DNA of 64,000 nucleotides from G963691835 sp963691835 (GTDB lineage Bacteria > Pseudomonadota > Alphaproteobacteria > Thalassobaculales > Thalassobaculaceae), in NCBI GenBank assembly GCA_963691835.1, contig OY829383.1, forward strand, positions 2,356,001-2,420,000, given 5' to 3'. A model generated the notes under the pieces. It ran no database searches. It saw only the letters and a list, made by a program, of their open reading frames with translations, and was not told the origin of the DNA. Positions 24,585-34,352 of this stretch are shown here, piece after piece (the first letter of the stretch is position 1; each line of letters opens with the position of its first letter). Made by a program: the position numbers and the translations under genes.

Positions 24585-27236
24585 ATGACCGACACCAATG
24601 ACAGCGACCGCAAGAAACTGAGCCTGGGCGGACGGGGCAAGCTTTCCCTTGGCAAGTCCGTCGAGACCGGTCAGGTGCGCCAGAGCTTCAGCCATGGCAG
24701 GTCGAAGACTGTTCAGGTTGAGCGCCGACGCAAGCGCGTTGGACCGGGCGGACCTGGCGGTGCAGGCGGGGGCGCCGCGGGTGCCCGTGGTCTAACCGAG
24801 GACGAACGCCAGAAGCGTATGGCTGCCCTTAAGGAAGGGCTGAAACAGCAGGAAGCTGTCGCGCAGGAGCGGGAGGCCGCGGAGGCGGAGGCTCGTGCCG
24901 CGCGGGAAGCCGAGGAAGCGGCCCGTGCCGAGGCGGCGGCAGCGGAAGCGGCAGCCGCTCAGCCAGAGCCTGAGCCGGAACCAGAGCTCGACCGACGGGA
25001 AGCCGAACTTCAGGAACTGCGCCGGATCGAAGAGGCGGAAGCTGCACGCAAAGCCGAAGAGACCGCGCGTCTGGCTGAAGAAGAAGCCGCCCGGCAAGCG
25101 AAGGCGAGCGCCGATCGCCCCTCCCGGACGTCTGAGCCAAGGGCCGAACGGTCTGCCCCTGCTGGTGCACGGACGGCAGGCGCGCCCGCTGCGGCACCGC
25201 CTGCGGCAGGTGAAGAGGAGGGTCGCGCCGCGCGGGGCCGCCGGAACGAACAGGCGCCGAGAAAACCAGCGACGCCCTCTCCGGGACGGCGCGGCGGTGA
25301 TCAGCGCAGACGCGGTGGCAAGCTAACCGTCACGCAGGCTTTGGACGGCGGCGAGGGCGAGCGGGTTCGGAGCTTGGCGTCCGTCCGGCGTGCCCGCGAG
25401 CGTGAGAAGGCCCGCCTTCGGTCGGATGACGGCAGCCAGGCCAAACAGGTTCGCGAGGTTCGCATCCCCGATGCGATCACCGTTCAGGAGCTGGCCAACC
25501 GTATGGCCGAACGGGGCGGAGACGTCGTCAAATCCCTGATGCGCATGGGCATGATGGTCACCATCAACCAAACGGTCGATGCGGATACGGCGGAACTCGT
25601 CGTGCAGGAGTTCGGGCACAAACCACGCCGGGTTTCGGAATCCGACGTCGAGCTCGGGTTGGTCATCGATGATGGTGACGATGCGGCCCAATTGCCCCGC
25701 GCGCCTGTGGTGACCGTGATGGGCCACGTCGATCACGGTAAGACCTCCCTGCTGGACGCCATGCGCAAGACCGATGTCGTGGCGGGTGAGGCCGGCGGCA
25801 TCACCCAGCATATCGGTGCGTATCAGATCGAGACGGCCGGCGGGAACAAGATCACCTTCCTGGACACGCCGGGCCACGAGGCCTTCACCGAGATGCGGGC
25901 CAGGGGCGCCAATGTCACTGATATCGTCGTTCTGGTTGTCGCGGCAGACGACGGCATCATGGCTCAGACCGTGGAGGCGATCCGTCACGCCCGGACGTCC
26001 GGTTGCCCGACCATCGTGGCGGTCAACAAGATCGACCTCCCGAACGCCGACCCGCAACGGGTCCGGACGGAGTTATTGCAGCACGAGATCGTCGTTGAAG
26101 AGATGGGCGGCGATGTCATTGCTGTCGACGTTTCCGCCAAGACCGGACAGGGCCTCAACAACCTCGAAGAGTCGATTCTGCTGCAGTCAGAGTTGCTTGA
26201 GCTTAAGGCGAACCCGAACCGGAAGGCTGCGGGTGCTGTCATCGAAGCGAAGATGGAACGGGGACGCGGTAGCGTTGCAACCGTGCTTATCCAAGCGGGT
26301 ACGCTGGAGGTTGGGGACATCTTCGTGGCAGGTTCCGAATGGGGCCGGGTCCGTGCGCTGATCGACAACCGCGGCAACCAGATCCAGAAGGCGGGACCCT
26401 CCCTGCCGGTTGAGGTGCTGGGCCTCCAGGGCACGCCGACAGCGGGCGACGATTTCGTGGTGGTCGACAGTGAAGCGCGCGCGCGTGAGATCGTTGACTA
26501 CCGTCAGCGGGTCATTCGGGACAAACAGGCTGCGGCCGGTGCCCGGGGCACGGTCGAGCAGATGCTGTCGGCGATCGCTGCTGGTCAGGCGACCGAACTG
26601 CCGATCGTGATTAAGACCGATGTTCACGGCTCACTTGAGGCAATCCGGACCAGTATTGAGAAGCTGTCCAACGACGTGGTTGCCGCGCGCATCCTGCACG
26701 GCGCTGTCGGTGGCATCAGCGAGAGCGACATCTCACTCGCCAAAGCGTCGAACGCGTTCGTGCTCGGCTTCAACGTTCGGGCCAACCCGCAGGCGCGGGA
26801 GCTCGCGCGGACCGAAGGCATCGACATCCGCTACTACTCGATCATTTACAACCTGATCGACGACGTGAAAGCGGCGCTCTCAGGCCTGTTGGCGCCCGAC
26901 CTCAAGGAAGAGTTCCTCGGCTACGCGGAGATTCGCGAGGTCTTCAACATCACCAAGGTCGGCAAGGTCGCAGGCTGCATGGTCACCGAAGGCCAGATTC
27001 GCAGGGGCGCGAAAGTGCGTCTCCTCCGCGACAACGTGGTCATCCACGAGGGCACGCTCAAGACACTCCGCCGCTTCAAGGAAGAGGTGCGCGAGGTCCG
27101 GGACGGCTACGAGTGTGGTGCCGCGTTCGAGAACTACGACAACATTCAGGTTGGTGACATGATCGAGTGCTTCGAGCTGAAGGAAGTGGCCCGCACGCTC
27201 GAGTCCGTTAGCCAACAGGCCGGCGCGGCGGAGTAG
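24585..27236 (+). CDS. infB: Translation initiation factor IF-2
   Basis: The 883-residue GTPase has a long, Ala/Glu/Arg-rich low-complexity N-terminal region (about 60-270), an IF2_N domain (PDAITVQELANRMAERGGDV), and the G domain with GHVDHGKTSLLDAMR (G1), DTPGHEAF (G3) and NKIDLP (G4). C-terminal barrels bind fMet-tRNA. It delivers initiator tRNA to the 30S subunit. The ribosome binding site before ATG 24585 is weak (GGCGAAG). Reverse-strand frames in the low-complexity part are shadows. Confidence 0.97.
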   Translation: MTDTNDSDRKKLSLGGRGKLSLGKSVETGQVRQSFSHGRSKTVQVERRRKRVGPGGPGGAGGGAAGARGLTEDERQKRMAALKEGLKQQEAVAQEREAAEAEARAAREAEEAARAEAAAAEAAAAQPEPEPEPELDRREAELQELRRIEEAEAARKAEETARLAEEEAARQAKASADRPSRTSEPRAERSAPAGARTAGAPAAAPPAAGEEEGRAARGRRNEQAPRKPATPSPGRRGGDQRRRGGKLTVTQALDGGEGERVRSLASVRRAREREKARLRSDDGSQAKQVREVRIPDAITVQELANRMAERGGDVVKSLMRMGMMVTINQTVDADTAELVVQEFGHKPRRVSESDVELGLVIDDGDDAAQLPRAPVVTVMGHVDHGKTSLLDAMRKTDVVAGEAGGITQHIGAYQIETAGGNKITFLDTPGHEAFTEMRARGANVTDIVVLVVAADDGIMAQTVEAIRHARTSGCPTIVAVNKIDLPNADPQRVRTELLQHEIVVEEMGGDVIAVDVSAKTGQGLNNLEESILLQSELLELKANPNRKAAGAVIEAKMERGRGSVATVLIQAGTLEVGDIFVAGSEWGRVRALIDNRGNQIQKAGPSLPVEVLGLQGTPTAGDDFVVVDSEARAREIVDYRQRVIRDKQAAAGARGTVEQMLSAIAAGQATELPIVIKTDVHGSLEAIRTSIEKLSNDVVAARILHGAVGGISESDISLAKASNAFVLGFNVRANPQARELARTEGIDIRYYSIIYNLIDDVKAALSGLLAPDLKEEFLGYAEIREVFNITKVGKVAGCMVTEGQIRRGAKVRLLRDNVVIHEGTLKTLRRFKEEVREVRDGYECGAAFENYDNIQVGDMIECFELKEVARTLESVSQQAGAAE

Positions 27237-27248
27237 CCGCGAAGATCC

Positions 27249-27743
27249 ATGGCGAAGAAACGGTTTCAGTCCACGTCCGATAGCGGGCGTGGACCTTCTC
27301 AGCGTCAGCTCCGCGTGGGGGAGGAGATCAGGCACGCTCTTGCGTCGATTCTCGCGCGTGGGGACGTCCACTCCGATGTCCTCCAGTCGGTCCCGGTGAC
27401 CGTGACGGAGGTTCGGATCAGCCCGGATCTCCGGAATGCGACCGCGTTTGTCATGCCGCTTGGCGGGCAGCGGGCGGATGAGGTGCTGGCTGCCTTGAAG
27501 GACGTCTCCGGATGGCTTCGTGGCATGGTCGGGCGCAGTGTGACCCTGCGGTCGGTCCCAAAGCTCTCCTTCCTGATGGATGAGGCGTTCGACCAGTCGA
27601 GCCGGATCGATACCCTTCTGCGCTCTCCCGAAGTCGCCCGCGATCTTGACCCCGGTCTTGCGGACGAGGATGAGGACGAGGCATTCGACGAGAGTGACGA
27701 GCTCCCTGCATCGCCCACCGATGGAGGGCGGGATGGCCCGTAA
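27249..27743 (+). CDS. rbfA: Ribosome-binding factor A
   Basis: The 164-residue protein has a KH-like fold core (RQLRVGEEIRHALASILARG, VTVTEVRISPDLRNATAFVMP) and an acidic C-terminal tail of about 30 residues (DPGLADEDEDEAFDESDE). It binds free 30S subunits near the 5' helix of 16S rRNA during maturation and cold adaptation. It lies 12 bases after infB and overlaps truB by 11 bases. Confidence 0.95.
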   Translation: MAKKRFQSTSDSGRGPSQRQLRVGEEIRHALASILARGDVHSDVLQSVPVTVTEVRISPDLRNATAFVMPLGGQRADEVLAALKDVSGWLRGMVGRSVTLRSVPKLSFLMDEAFDQSSRIDTLLRSPEVARDLDPGLADEDEDEAFDESDELPASPTDGGRDGP

Positions 27744-28659
27744 ACGCCGGGGGAATCCGGTTAGCGGTTGGGTGGTGCTCGATAAGCCTGAGGATGTGAC
27801 GTCGACCCGGGCTGTCAGCATGGTCCGCCGGGTCTTCGACGCCGCCAAGGCGGGACATGCGGGAACGCTCGATCCGTTGGCGACCGGTATTCTGCCCATT
27901 GCGCTGGGTGAGGCGACCAAGACGGTTCCCTACGTCATGGACGCAACGAAGGAATACACCTTCACCGTCCGCTGGGGAGAGTCGCGCAGCACCGATGACC
28001 GGGAAGGCAACGTGACCGCCACGAGCGACGTCCGGCCGACCATCCCGGAGATTGAGGCTGTTCTGGATGATTTCATCGGTGAGATCGATCAGGTCCCGCC
28101 CCGTTTCTCGGCGATCAAGATCCATGGCCAGCGCGCCTACGATTTGGCCCGCGCCGATGAGGAAGTGGATCTCGCGTCCCGGACCATCATCATCGATGCC
28201 CTATCGGTGATCGACGTCCCGGACCGAGACCACGCGGTCTTTGCCGTCCAGTCCGGCAAAGGCGCGTATATGCGGAGTCTTGCCCGTGATCTTGCCGTTG
28301 CTTTGGGCACGGTCGGGCATGTTTCCACTTTGCGGCGTCTCAGGGTCGGCCCATTTGACGAATCCATCGCGATTCCGCTGGATTCGCTGATGGAGTTGAC
28401 GCATAGTCCCGCCGCTTTCGAGCATCTCGAACCGGTGGAGACAGCGCTGGACGGCATCCCGGCGCTGCCCATCACCGGTACCGAGGCCGATCGCCTCCGA
28501 CGGGGACAATCCGTACCGGTCTTCCGGGCCGCCGATCAGGCGCGGCTCGGCGATCTGCGCCAAGGTGACCTTCTCTATACGGTCCACCAAAGCCAACCGG
28601 TCGCGATTTCCCGGATCGACGGAGGATGTGTCTGCCCGGTTCGTGTCCTAAATCTTTAA
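27733..28659 (+). CDS. truB: tRNA pseudouridine(55) synthase
   Basis: The product is 308 residues from ATG at 27733, preceded by GGAGGGCGGG; ATG at 27721 is an alternative. The catalytic Asp47 lies in GHAGTLDPLATGILP. VPPRFSAIKIHGQRAYDLAR and YMRSLARDLA are conserved TruB segments. It makes Psi55 in the T loop of elongator tRNAs. The frame extends far upstream into rbfA but that part is not TruB-like. Confidence 0.95.
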   Translation: MARKRRGNPVSGWVVLDKPEDVTSTRAVSMVRRVFDAAKAGHAGTLDPLATGILPIALGEATKTVPYVMDATKEYTFTVRWGESRSTDDREGNVTATSDVRPTIPEIEAVLDDFIGEIDQVPPRFSAIKIHGQRAYDLARADEEVDLASRTIIIDALSVIDVPDRDHAVFAVQSGKGAYMRSLARDLAVALGTVGHVSTLRRLRVGPFDESIAIPLDSLMELTHSPAAFEHLEPVETALDGIPALPITGTEADRLRRGQSVPVFRAADQARLGDLRQGDLLYTVHQSQPVAISRIDGGCVCPVRVLNL

Positions 28660-28672
28660 ACGGGAGTCCCCG

Positions 28673-28942
28673 ATGTCGATTACGCAAGAGCGCAAGACCG
28701 AGCTCATCAAGGATTACGGTCAACAGGAAGGCGACACCGGTTCGCCGGAGGTGCAGGTCGCGATCCTCACCGAGCGGATCGTCAATCTGACAGAGCATCT
28801 GAAGACCCATAAGAAGGATTTCCACTCGCGCCGGGGCCTTCTGGTCATGGTTGGCCAGCGCCGTCGCCTGTTGGACTATCTCAAGCGGAAGAATGAAGAG
28901 CGCTACCAGACGGTGATCAAGCGCCTCGGCCTGCGCCGGTAA
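28673..28942 (+). CDS. rpsO: 30S ribosomal protein S15
   Basis: An 89-residue primary 16S rRNA-binding protein with the signature DTGSPEVQVAILTERI and LKTHKKDFHSRRGLL. GGGAG precedes the ATG. It ends the rimP-rpsO operon and is followed by a strong terminator. The 13-base gap after truB leaves no room for a separate S15-binding leader outside coding sequence. Confidence 0.97.
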   Translation: MSITQERKTELIKDYGQQEGDTGSPEVQVAILTERIVNLTEHLKTHKKDFHSRRGLLVMVGQRRRLLDYLKRKNEERYQTVIKRLGLRR

Positions 28943-28970
28943 CATTCGCGCGGCAACAAACAGTAAAAGC

Positions 28971-29001
28971 AGGCCCCGCGCTTATGGTGCGGGGCCTTTT
29001 T
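28971..29001 (+). terminator. Intrinsic terminator after rpsO
   Basis: AGGCCCCGC at 28971-28979 pairs with GCGGGGCCT at 28989-28997, with a 9-base loop and a following T tract. It is 28 bases after the rpsO stop and also lies just past the 3' end of the convergent SH3 gene. Confidence 0.9.
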
Positions 29002-29022
29002 CTTTGGGAGATGCGGTTCGGT

Positions 29023-29559
29023 TTACTGGCGGGTTGAGACCGGGTCCGCACCCCAGACGTGACCGGCCTCGACCCAGCCGGTCAGGCCGGAGACTTCGAT
29101 CTCGCACCATGCCTCTCGGCAGACGTCGAGGCTGGCGAGCACACCCGGCTCCATGTGGGCAACGACAGGCGCGCTGCGGTCGGGGCTCCGGCGCATCGGC
29201 CGGACCTCTCCGGTCACGATGACGGAGCGGCGGCCCGACAGCATGCTTCGATGCACCCAGCCTTCCGTTCCCTCCTCATCCCGGATCTTCCGCCAGTTAT
29301 CGAACTCGCCGATGACCTCGACCGGCAGGCTTGCCCGGACATAGACCCAATCGACCGGGTAGCGGATGCCGGGGCCCGTCCGAACGTTCACCTCATCGGA
29401 TTGAATTGTGACGAACCGGGGGACCGGCAAACCAGTAACGGACCCCACACTTCGCTGCTGTGCTGAGACAGGATAGACCGAAACGAAGAGGAGAAGAGCC
29501 GCGGCGGCTGCCCAGAGTATCCTGTGTGTGAGGTGAACGCGTACCCGGTCTTTGGTCAT
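29023..29559 (-). CDS. Exported SH3-domain protein
   Basis: The product is 178 residues from the ATG at 29559 (MTKDRVRVHL), with AGGACC upstream; an open extension to 29742 would overlap the divergent dehydrogenase start. A signal peptide (ILWAAAAALLLFVSVYPVSA) is followed by two bacterial SH3-like repeats: DEVNVRTGPGIRYPVDWVYV..WRKIRDEEGTEGWVH and a second with MRRSPDRSAPVVAHMEPG..CEIEVSGLTGWV. Such periplasmic proteins (SH3_4 type) are thought to bind peptidoglycan or cell-wall enzymes. A single-gene unit. Confidence 0.85.
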   Translation of the reverse strand: MTKDRVRVHLTHRILWAAAAALLLFVSVYPVSAQQRSVGSVTGLPVPRFVTIQSDEVNVRTGPGIRYPVDWVYVRASLPVEVIGEFDNWRKIRDEEGTEGWVHRSMLSGRRSVIVTGEVRPMRRSPDRSAPVVAHMEPGVLASLDVCREAWCEIEVSGLTGWVEAGHVWGADPVSTRQ

Positions 29560-29740
29560 GAGAAGGTCCTGTCCGCCCGAATTCCAATAGGCCAACATAG
29601 CACAATACCTAGTGGCCATGAACGGTTTCGACACGAGATCGGCGTCAATATCGTGTTCATGGCGGCTCTCTATAGACAGGGTGGACGGCGCTTGATATGG
29701 CGAAAGAGCGGCGTATCGTCGCCGCTGAAACGGAGTCCCC

Positions 29741-30727
29741 ATGCCTGGCCGTCAGACCCGTGTCGTCGTCACCCGTAAACTGCCCGACGTCATCGAAACC
29801 CGGATGATGGAGTTATTCGACGCCCGGCTAAACATCTCCGATCAGCCCTTCGGCCGGGATGCCATGGTCGAGGCGGTACAGGAAGCGGCCGTGCTGGTTC
29901 CCACGGTGACGGACAAGATCGATGCTCGGGTCTTGGCCGAGGCCGGGCCGCAACTGAAACTGATCGCGTCCTTCGGTACCGGGGTCGACCACATCGACCT
30001 GCATGCCGCCAAGGAGAAGGGCATCCTGGTGACCAACACACCCGGTGTGCTGACCGAAGACACCGCCGATATGACCATGGCGCTGATCCTCGCCGTCTCC
30101 CGCCGGCTGGTTGAAGGGGAACGGCTCCTCCGCTCCGGCGACTGGGAAGGGTGGGGGCCGACGCTGATGCTCGGTCACCGCATCCACGGCAAACGGCTCG
30201 GGATCGTTGGGATGGGCCGGATTGGCCGGGCCGTCGCCCAGCGGGCCCGGGGCTTTGGTCTGTCCATCCACTACCACAACCGCCGCCGGGTCCATGAGGA
30301 GCTGGAGGCGGAGTTGGAGGCGACCTATTGGGAGAATCTGGATCAGATGCTCTCCCGGATGGACATCGTATCGGTCAATTGCCCCCACACACCGGCCACC
30401 TATCACCTGATCTCCGCCCGGCGGTTGGCCTTGATGCAGCCCCACGCGACCATCGTGAACACCTCGCGCGGAGAGGTGATCGACGAGGCGGCGCTGGTTG
30501 CAGCCCTCGCCCGAAAGGATGTCGCCGGTGCTGGGCTCGATGTGTTTGAGCATGAGCCTCAGGTGAACCCGAAGCTCTTGAACCTGCCGAATGTCACGCT
30601 GATGCCGCACATGGGGTCCGCCACCATCGAGGGCCGGATCGACATGGGCGAACGTGTGATCGTCAATATCAAGTCCTGGGTCGACGGGCACGCGCCGCCG
30701 GACCGGGTCATCACGACGATGTTTTGA
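29741..30727 (+). CDS. D-2-hydroxyacid dehydrogenase (glyoxylate reductase-like)
   Basis: The 328-residue protein has the D-isomer 2-hydroxyacid dehydrogenase layout: substrate segment IASFGTGVDHIDL, NAD-binding GMGRIGRAVAQRARGFG, the Arg-bearing NTSRGEVIDE, and the catalytic Glu/His pair in DVFEHEP and LMPHMGSAT. It resembles glyoxylate/hydroxypyruvate reductases more than SerA, and no ACT domain is present. GGAG precedes the ATG. It diverges from the SH3 gene and converges on an SDR gene. Confidence 0.85.
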   Translation: MPGRQTRVVVTRKLPDVIETRMMELFDARLNISDQPFGRDAMVEAVQEAAVLVPTVTDKIDARVLAEAGPQLKLIASFGTGVDHIDLHAAKEKGILVTNTPGVLTEDTADMTMALILAVSRRLVEGERLLRSGDWEGWGPTLMLGHRIHGKRLGIVGMGRIGRAVAQRARGFGLSIHYHNRRRVHEELEAELEATYWENLDQMLSRMDIVSVNCPHTPATYHLISARRLALMQPHATIVNTSRGEVIDEAALVAALARKDVAGAGLDVFEHEPQVNPKLLNLPNVTLMPHMGSATIEGRIDMGERVIVNIKSWVDGHAPPDRVITTMF

Positions 30728-30772
30728 CGTTCGTCCGGCTGGCGGCCAAGCCGACCGCCCACCGGTTTCGTG

Positions 30773-31543
30773 TTATTTGGCGAGATAGCCGCCGTCGACC
30801 GGCAGAGCGACCCCGGTGATGTAGGACGCCTCATCGGAAACGAGGAACAGGGCCGGATAGGCAATCTCCTCAGCCTCGGCGACACGGCCGAGCGGGATGA
30901 CCGTCTTCATCCGGGCGATGTTCTCCTCGCGGTTGGTCTGTGTGTCCGGGCGCTGCATGAAGACCTGCATCATCGGCGTGTCCACAGGTGCTGGGCACAC
31001 GGCGTTCACCCGGATGCCGTCCCCGGCATAGCGGCAGGCCATGGACTGCATCATGCCCACGACGCCGAACTTGGCCGCCGAGTAGACCGGGCTGAAGGGG
31101 GAGCCTGCCAGCCCGGCGATGGACGCGGTGAACAGGATCGATCCCCCGCCCCGCGCCCGCAGGATCGGCACAGCCTCCCCCGTTGTGACGAGGACGGAGC
31201 GGACATTGAGATCCATCGCGACCTCATAGTCCTTCATGTCCAACCCCTCGACCCGGCCGGGTCCTGGATGGCCCACATGGTTCCAAAGGATGTCGAGCCC
31301 GCCGAAGGTGTCCATCGTCTCGGCAACGATGCCCCGGCTGGCCTCGTCCTTCAGCAGGTCTGCGGTGATGCCGTGCGCCTCGCCCCCGGCGGCCTTGATC
31401 TCGTCGACCAGCGACTGTGTCCCTGCTGGATCCACATCGACGCAGACGACCTTAGCACCCTCCCGTGCGAACAAGAGCGCGCCCGCGCGGCCCATGCCGG
31501 ATGCGGCGGCGGTGATCAGGGCGATCTTTCCCTCAAGTCTCAT
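30773..31543 (-). CDS. SDR family oxidoreductase
   Basis: The 256-residue classical SDR has TAAASGMGRA (cofactor Gly motif), NHVGHPG, catalytic Ser in LFTASIAG, YSAAK for Tyr and Lys, and GVALPVDGGYLAK at the C terminus. Unlike the SDR at 10.1 kb all catalytic residues are present. GGGAGG precedes the ATG. Divergence from the enoyl-CoA hydratase gene suggests a fatty-acid or acyl-CoA-related role, but the substrate is not readable. Confidence 0.85.
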   Translation of the reverse strand: MRLEGKIALITAAASGMGRAGALLFAREGAKVVCVDVDPAGTQSLVDEIKAAGGEAHGITADLLKDEASRGIVAETMDTFGGLDILWNHVGHPGPGRVEGLDMKDYEVAMDLNVRSVLVTTGEAVPILRARGGGSILFTASIAGLAGSPFSPVYSAAKFGVVGMMQSMACRYAGDGIRVNAVCPAPVDTPMMQVFMQRPDTQTNREENIARMKTVIPLGRVAEAEEIAYPALFLVSDEASYITGVALPVDGGYLAK

Positions 31544-31661
31544 GCTGAAGTTCCTCCCACCATTGACGTAGCACCCTCTCTGGGGTGCTCTTGCGGCTTT
31601 CGGAGACCTTAGGCATGCCCGCCGCCTACCACAAGAACGGGCAACCGCGTGGGAGGATGCG

Positions 31662-32456
31662 ATGAACGAGAGCTATGAAACCCTGAGCCTGGACCGCCCC
31701 TCGGATCATGTGCTCCGGGTCACGCTCGACCGTCCTTCCTCGGCCAACGCGCTCAGCACCCAGATGGGCCTCGATCTCCGGGATGTATGGACATCGCTGT
31801 ATGTGGATCAACAGGACGTGCGCTGCGTCGTCGTCACCGGCCGGGGGGAGCGGGCGTTTTGCGCGGGCGGTGACCTGAAAGAGCGGAACGGCATGACCGA
31901 CGCCCAATGGAAACGCCAGCACGCGATCTACGAGCAGGCGATCAAGACCATGATGGACTGCCCGATCCCGGTCTTGGGCGCGATCAATGGGGCCGCCTAT
32001 GCGGGCGGGCTGGAGATCGCGCTGTGCTGCGACTTTCTCTACGCCGCGCCGAATGCCCGTTTCGCCATGACGGAGGTGACACTGGGCATCATGCCGGGGG
32101 CCGGCGGGACCCAGAACCTGCCCCGCGCGGTGGGTGTCCGCCGGGCCAAGGAGATCATCCTGACCGGCGTGCCGTTCACGGTGGAAGACGCCTTGGCGTG
32201 GGGGCTGATCAACCGGATCTGCCCTGACGGCACCCTGATGGACACCGCCTTGGAGACCGCCACCCGGATCGCCGGAAATGCCCCCATCTCCACCCGCCAG
32301 GCGAAGAAGTCCATCGACGTGGCGACCCAGGTCGACCTCAAGACGGGATACGCGTTCGAAATCGAGGCCTACAACATCATGGTCCCCACCCAGGACCGTC
32401 TGGAAGGCATCCGGTCCTTCAACGAGAAACGGCGACCGGTTTTCAAAGGGGAGTAG
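31662..32456 (+). CDS. Enoyl-CoA hydratase/isomerase family protein
   Basis: The 264-residue crotonase has the oxyanion-hole segments FCAGGDLKE and GAAYAGGLEIAL and both catalytic Glu residues, Glu118 and Glu138 (MTEVTLGIMPGAGGTQNLPR). GGAGG precedes the ATG. Its last 80 or so codons are copied three times downstream (34.5, 36.8 and, as a short relic, 39.2 kb), each at the edge of a 2.3-kb tandem unit. The intact gene here is the parent copy; the other copies have lost the catalytic part. Confidence 0.9.
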   Translation: MNESYETLSLDRPSDHVLRVTLDRPSSANALSTQMGLDLRDVWTSLYVDQQDVRCVVVTGRGERAFCAGGDLKERNGMTDAQWKRQHAIYEQAIKTMMDCPIPVLGAINGAAYAGGLEIALCCDFLYAAPNARFAMTEVTLGIMPGAGGTQNLPRAVGVRRAKEIILTGVPFTVEDALAWGLINRICPDGTLMDTALETATRIAGNAPISTRQAKKSIDVATQVDLKTGYAFEIEAYNIMVPTQDRLEGIRSFNEKRRPVFKGE

Positions 32457-32790
32457 GTGGGAAACTTCGCATGAATCATCTTTCTAAAGATGCCCAAACA
32501 GTTCCGAAGTTTCTCTCTTCGGTACCGAGAGGGTTGACTGATAAATCCCAGCAATCAAGATTTCAATATTTCTAGAAACCCGAAAAGTATCGTTTCTTCT
32601 AACTCGGCATCTTTTTAAATGATCGTCCCTTTAAAATTAATGTCAGGATATCTACATAAATAGATCGATGGTCATCATCAATAGAATCAAAGACGCGTAC
32701 CTGTCTTTCTAATATAAGTAAACAAATCACATTGATTGGATTTCTCGCGAACTATAAAAACTAAAAAACATAGATTCTTGGTGATTATCC
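32457..32790. other. AT-rich spacer, unit 1
   Basis: No gene is supported in these 334 bases. Near 32512-32530 lies a hairpin CTCTC-N9-GAGAG, also found in unit 2. Near 32705 is a TGTCTTTC..AA..GTAAA block that recurs before the small genes of units 2 and 3, so it may contain their shared promoter. No mobile-element gene is visible. Confidence 0.6.
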
Positions 32791-33102
32791 ATGAGGTCAT
32801 TGTCGATTAATGAGCAAGTAACGGACGTTATCTCTGTAGGAGGAAGGTCAGATCACAATGCTGTAGTGATAAAGTATACCTATGATACAAATTCGATAAG
32901 AAAAAGTGACTTCAAAGTCAACCATATTGTGCATTGTGAAGGAAAGACTATACAATCTCATAATTATGAAGTTAAATCTGGAAAGACGGTAACTATATCC
33001 AATTGTGAAAATGTACGAAACGTCCAAATTACGACTATCCCGGATGGCAAAGTTAGGCCATCTGGTAAAGTATGGGTGTCAATAAAGCTGATAATGCAAT
33101 AG
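32791..33102 (+). CDS. Small unknown protein, unit 1 (ISVGGRSDHN family)
   Basis: The 103-residue protein is conserved with the copies at 35100 and 37353. Shared features are ISVGGRSDHN near residue 14, a hydrophobic strand HIV-x-C-x-GKT, NCENVRNVQ and TTIPDG-K-RPSG near the C terminus, with two conserved Cys. The pattern of alternating hydrophobic residues suggests a beta-sandwich. No signal peptide or membrane helix. The gene is AT-rich, and its ribosome binding site is weak (GGTGAT). It converges on the large gene 68 bases away. I do not recognise the family. Confidence 0.6.
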   Translation: MRSLSINEQVTDVISVGGRSDHNAVVIKYTYDTNSIRKSDFKVNHIVHCEGKTIQSHNYEVKSGKTVTISNCENVRNVQITTIPDGKVRPSGKVWVSIKLIMQ

Positions 33103-33170
33103 AATTATAGCACCTTGATTTTTTGATTTACGAATTTAGACTCTCATGCTAATAAACTCATGGTGGGTAG

Positions 33171-34352
33171 TTATTTGATTATATCCAAAGCAATCTCCCA
33201 ACATTTTTTCTTGATTTTGGGTATATTCTCCCACGACGGACCAAATGCGTCTCTCATTTTGAACTTGTAATTAATTATCCTATCTTTTACGGAGTTCTCG
33301 CTGAGACCCTGTACTGTAAAATCGTCTGTTAGTTCAAGTAGTTGATCAAAAAAGCATCGAGACAGATTAGGTTGCCGCACCCATATGGAGAAGTCGAGAA
33401 AAACCTCTTTGTCCACTAGTTTTCTACCTAGGCTACGGGAATGCTGCTGTTCAGGTGATCTAACGAAAACAACGTAGTGCCTAAGAACACGTTGAACGAT
33501 GATGCGCCTGGCCGGATCGGTTGGTGACTTCTCCCAATCATCCAGGGCCCCAAAGTATATCGACCGTAATTTGTTTTGGAAGTCGCTGTCTGAACCCAAG
33601 ATCCAATCTACAAAATCCAACTGGAGTCGCTGGCGATAGTCTGCTTTCTTGATGTTCGCCATCCATTTGGGATTGTACAAATTGGAGATCATTAGATTAG
33701 CGGCGACCGGAGCGAGATACACCCAATCCTCAGAAGGCTTGGGGAGGGCTGAGAATTGGTGATGAACGATCAAGGCGAGTTGGCGCCAATCGTGGAATGA
33801 TAGATGGTAGGATGGAGATATGAAGATGTCTCCCCGCTTACGTAAAGCAAAGCCGAATGTTGAATCAAACTGCGCCGCATTTGAGATGTAGCAGGACCAG
33901 TGAAGAAAGGCTTGCGTCGCCTCATCCAGCATCTTCTGTTCTTGTGCGGTGATTTGAAAAGCGCGGTACACTTTGTTGAACATACGCCCGGCGGGGTTTT
34001 CCGCCGATCCTTCTCGAGACGGTAGAGAAACCAAGGCGCCGATTTGATCTCGCTGCGTCACGGCAGACCGGATTTTGTCTTCGTAGTATCGGAGGTTCTT
34101 TCGGACTTGCTGGACCGAGGTCTTCGTATACCCGCTCAGCATGACCTTCGGATCATCATCGGCGGCCCAACGTTCCCAGAGACGGTTCAACGCCGGCAGG
34201 TAGCGCTCCTCGATCGCCGCCCGATGCCCCTCGGTAAAGGGGATCTCGCACAGATCATCTGGCTCCTCGGCCGCCTCAACGGCACGTCCGATGGCCGACA
34301 GGAGGATGAGGCAGAGGAACACCACGAGAAATGGTCTCTTCTGGACGATCAT
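33171..34352 (-). CDS. Large exported unknown protein, paralogue 1
   Basis: The 393-residue protein begins with a signal peptide (hydrophobic 8-22, likely cleavage near 28). The mature start carries the family signature DLCEIPFTEGHRAAIEERYL at 34-52, followed by LW..W. Other conserved blocks are LPSREG (110-115), ATQAFLHWSC (145-154), SFHDWRQLA (185-193), NLYNPKW (224-230) and RQPNLSRCFFD (326-336). Cys35, Cys154, Cys333 and Cys384 recur in paralogues, consistent with two disulfides after export. AAGGAG precedes the ATG. The fold looks all-helical. Function unknown. Confidence 0.7.
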   Translation of the reverse strand: MIVQKRPFLVVFLCLILLSAIGRAVEAAEEPDDLCEIPFTEGHRAAIEERYLPALNRLWERWAADDDPKVMLSGYTKTSVQQVRKNLRYYEDKIRSAVTQRDQIGALVSLPSREGSAENPAGRMFNKVYRAFQITAQEQKMLDEATQAFLHWSCYISNAAQFDSTFGFALRKRGDIFISPSYHLSFHDWRQLALIVHHQFSALPKPSEDWVYLAPVAANLMISNLYNPKWMANIKKADYRQRLQLDFVDWILGSDSDFQNKLRSIYFGALDDWEKSPTDPARRIIVQRVLRHYVVFVRSPEQQHSRSLGRKLVDKEVFLDFSIWVRQPNLSRCFFDQLLELTDDFTVQGLSENSVKDRIINYKFKMRDAFGPSWENIPKIKKKCWEIALDIIK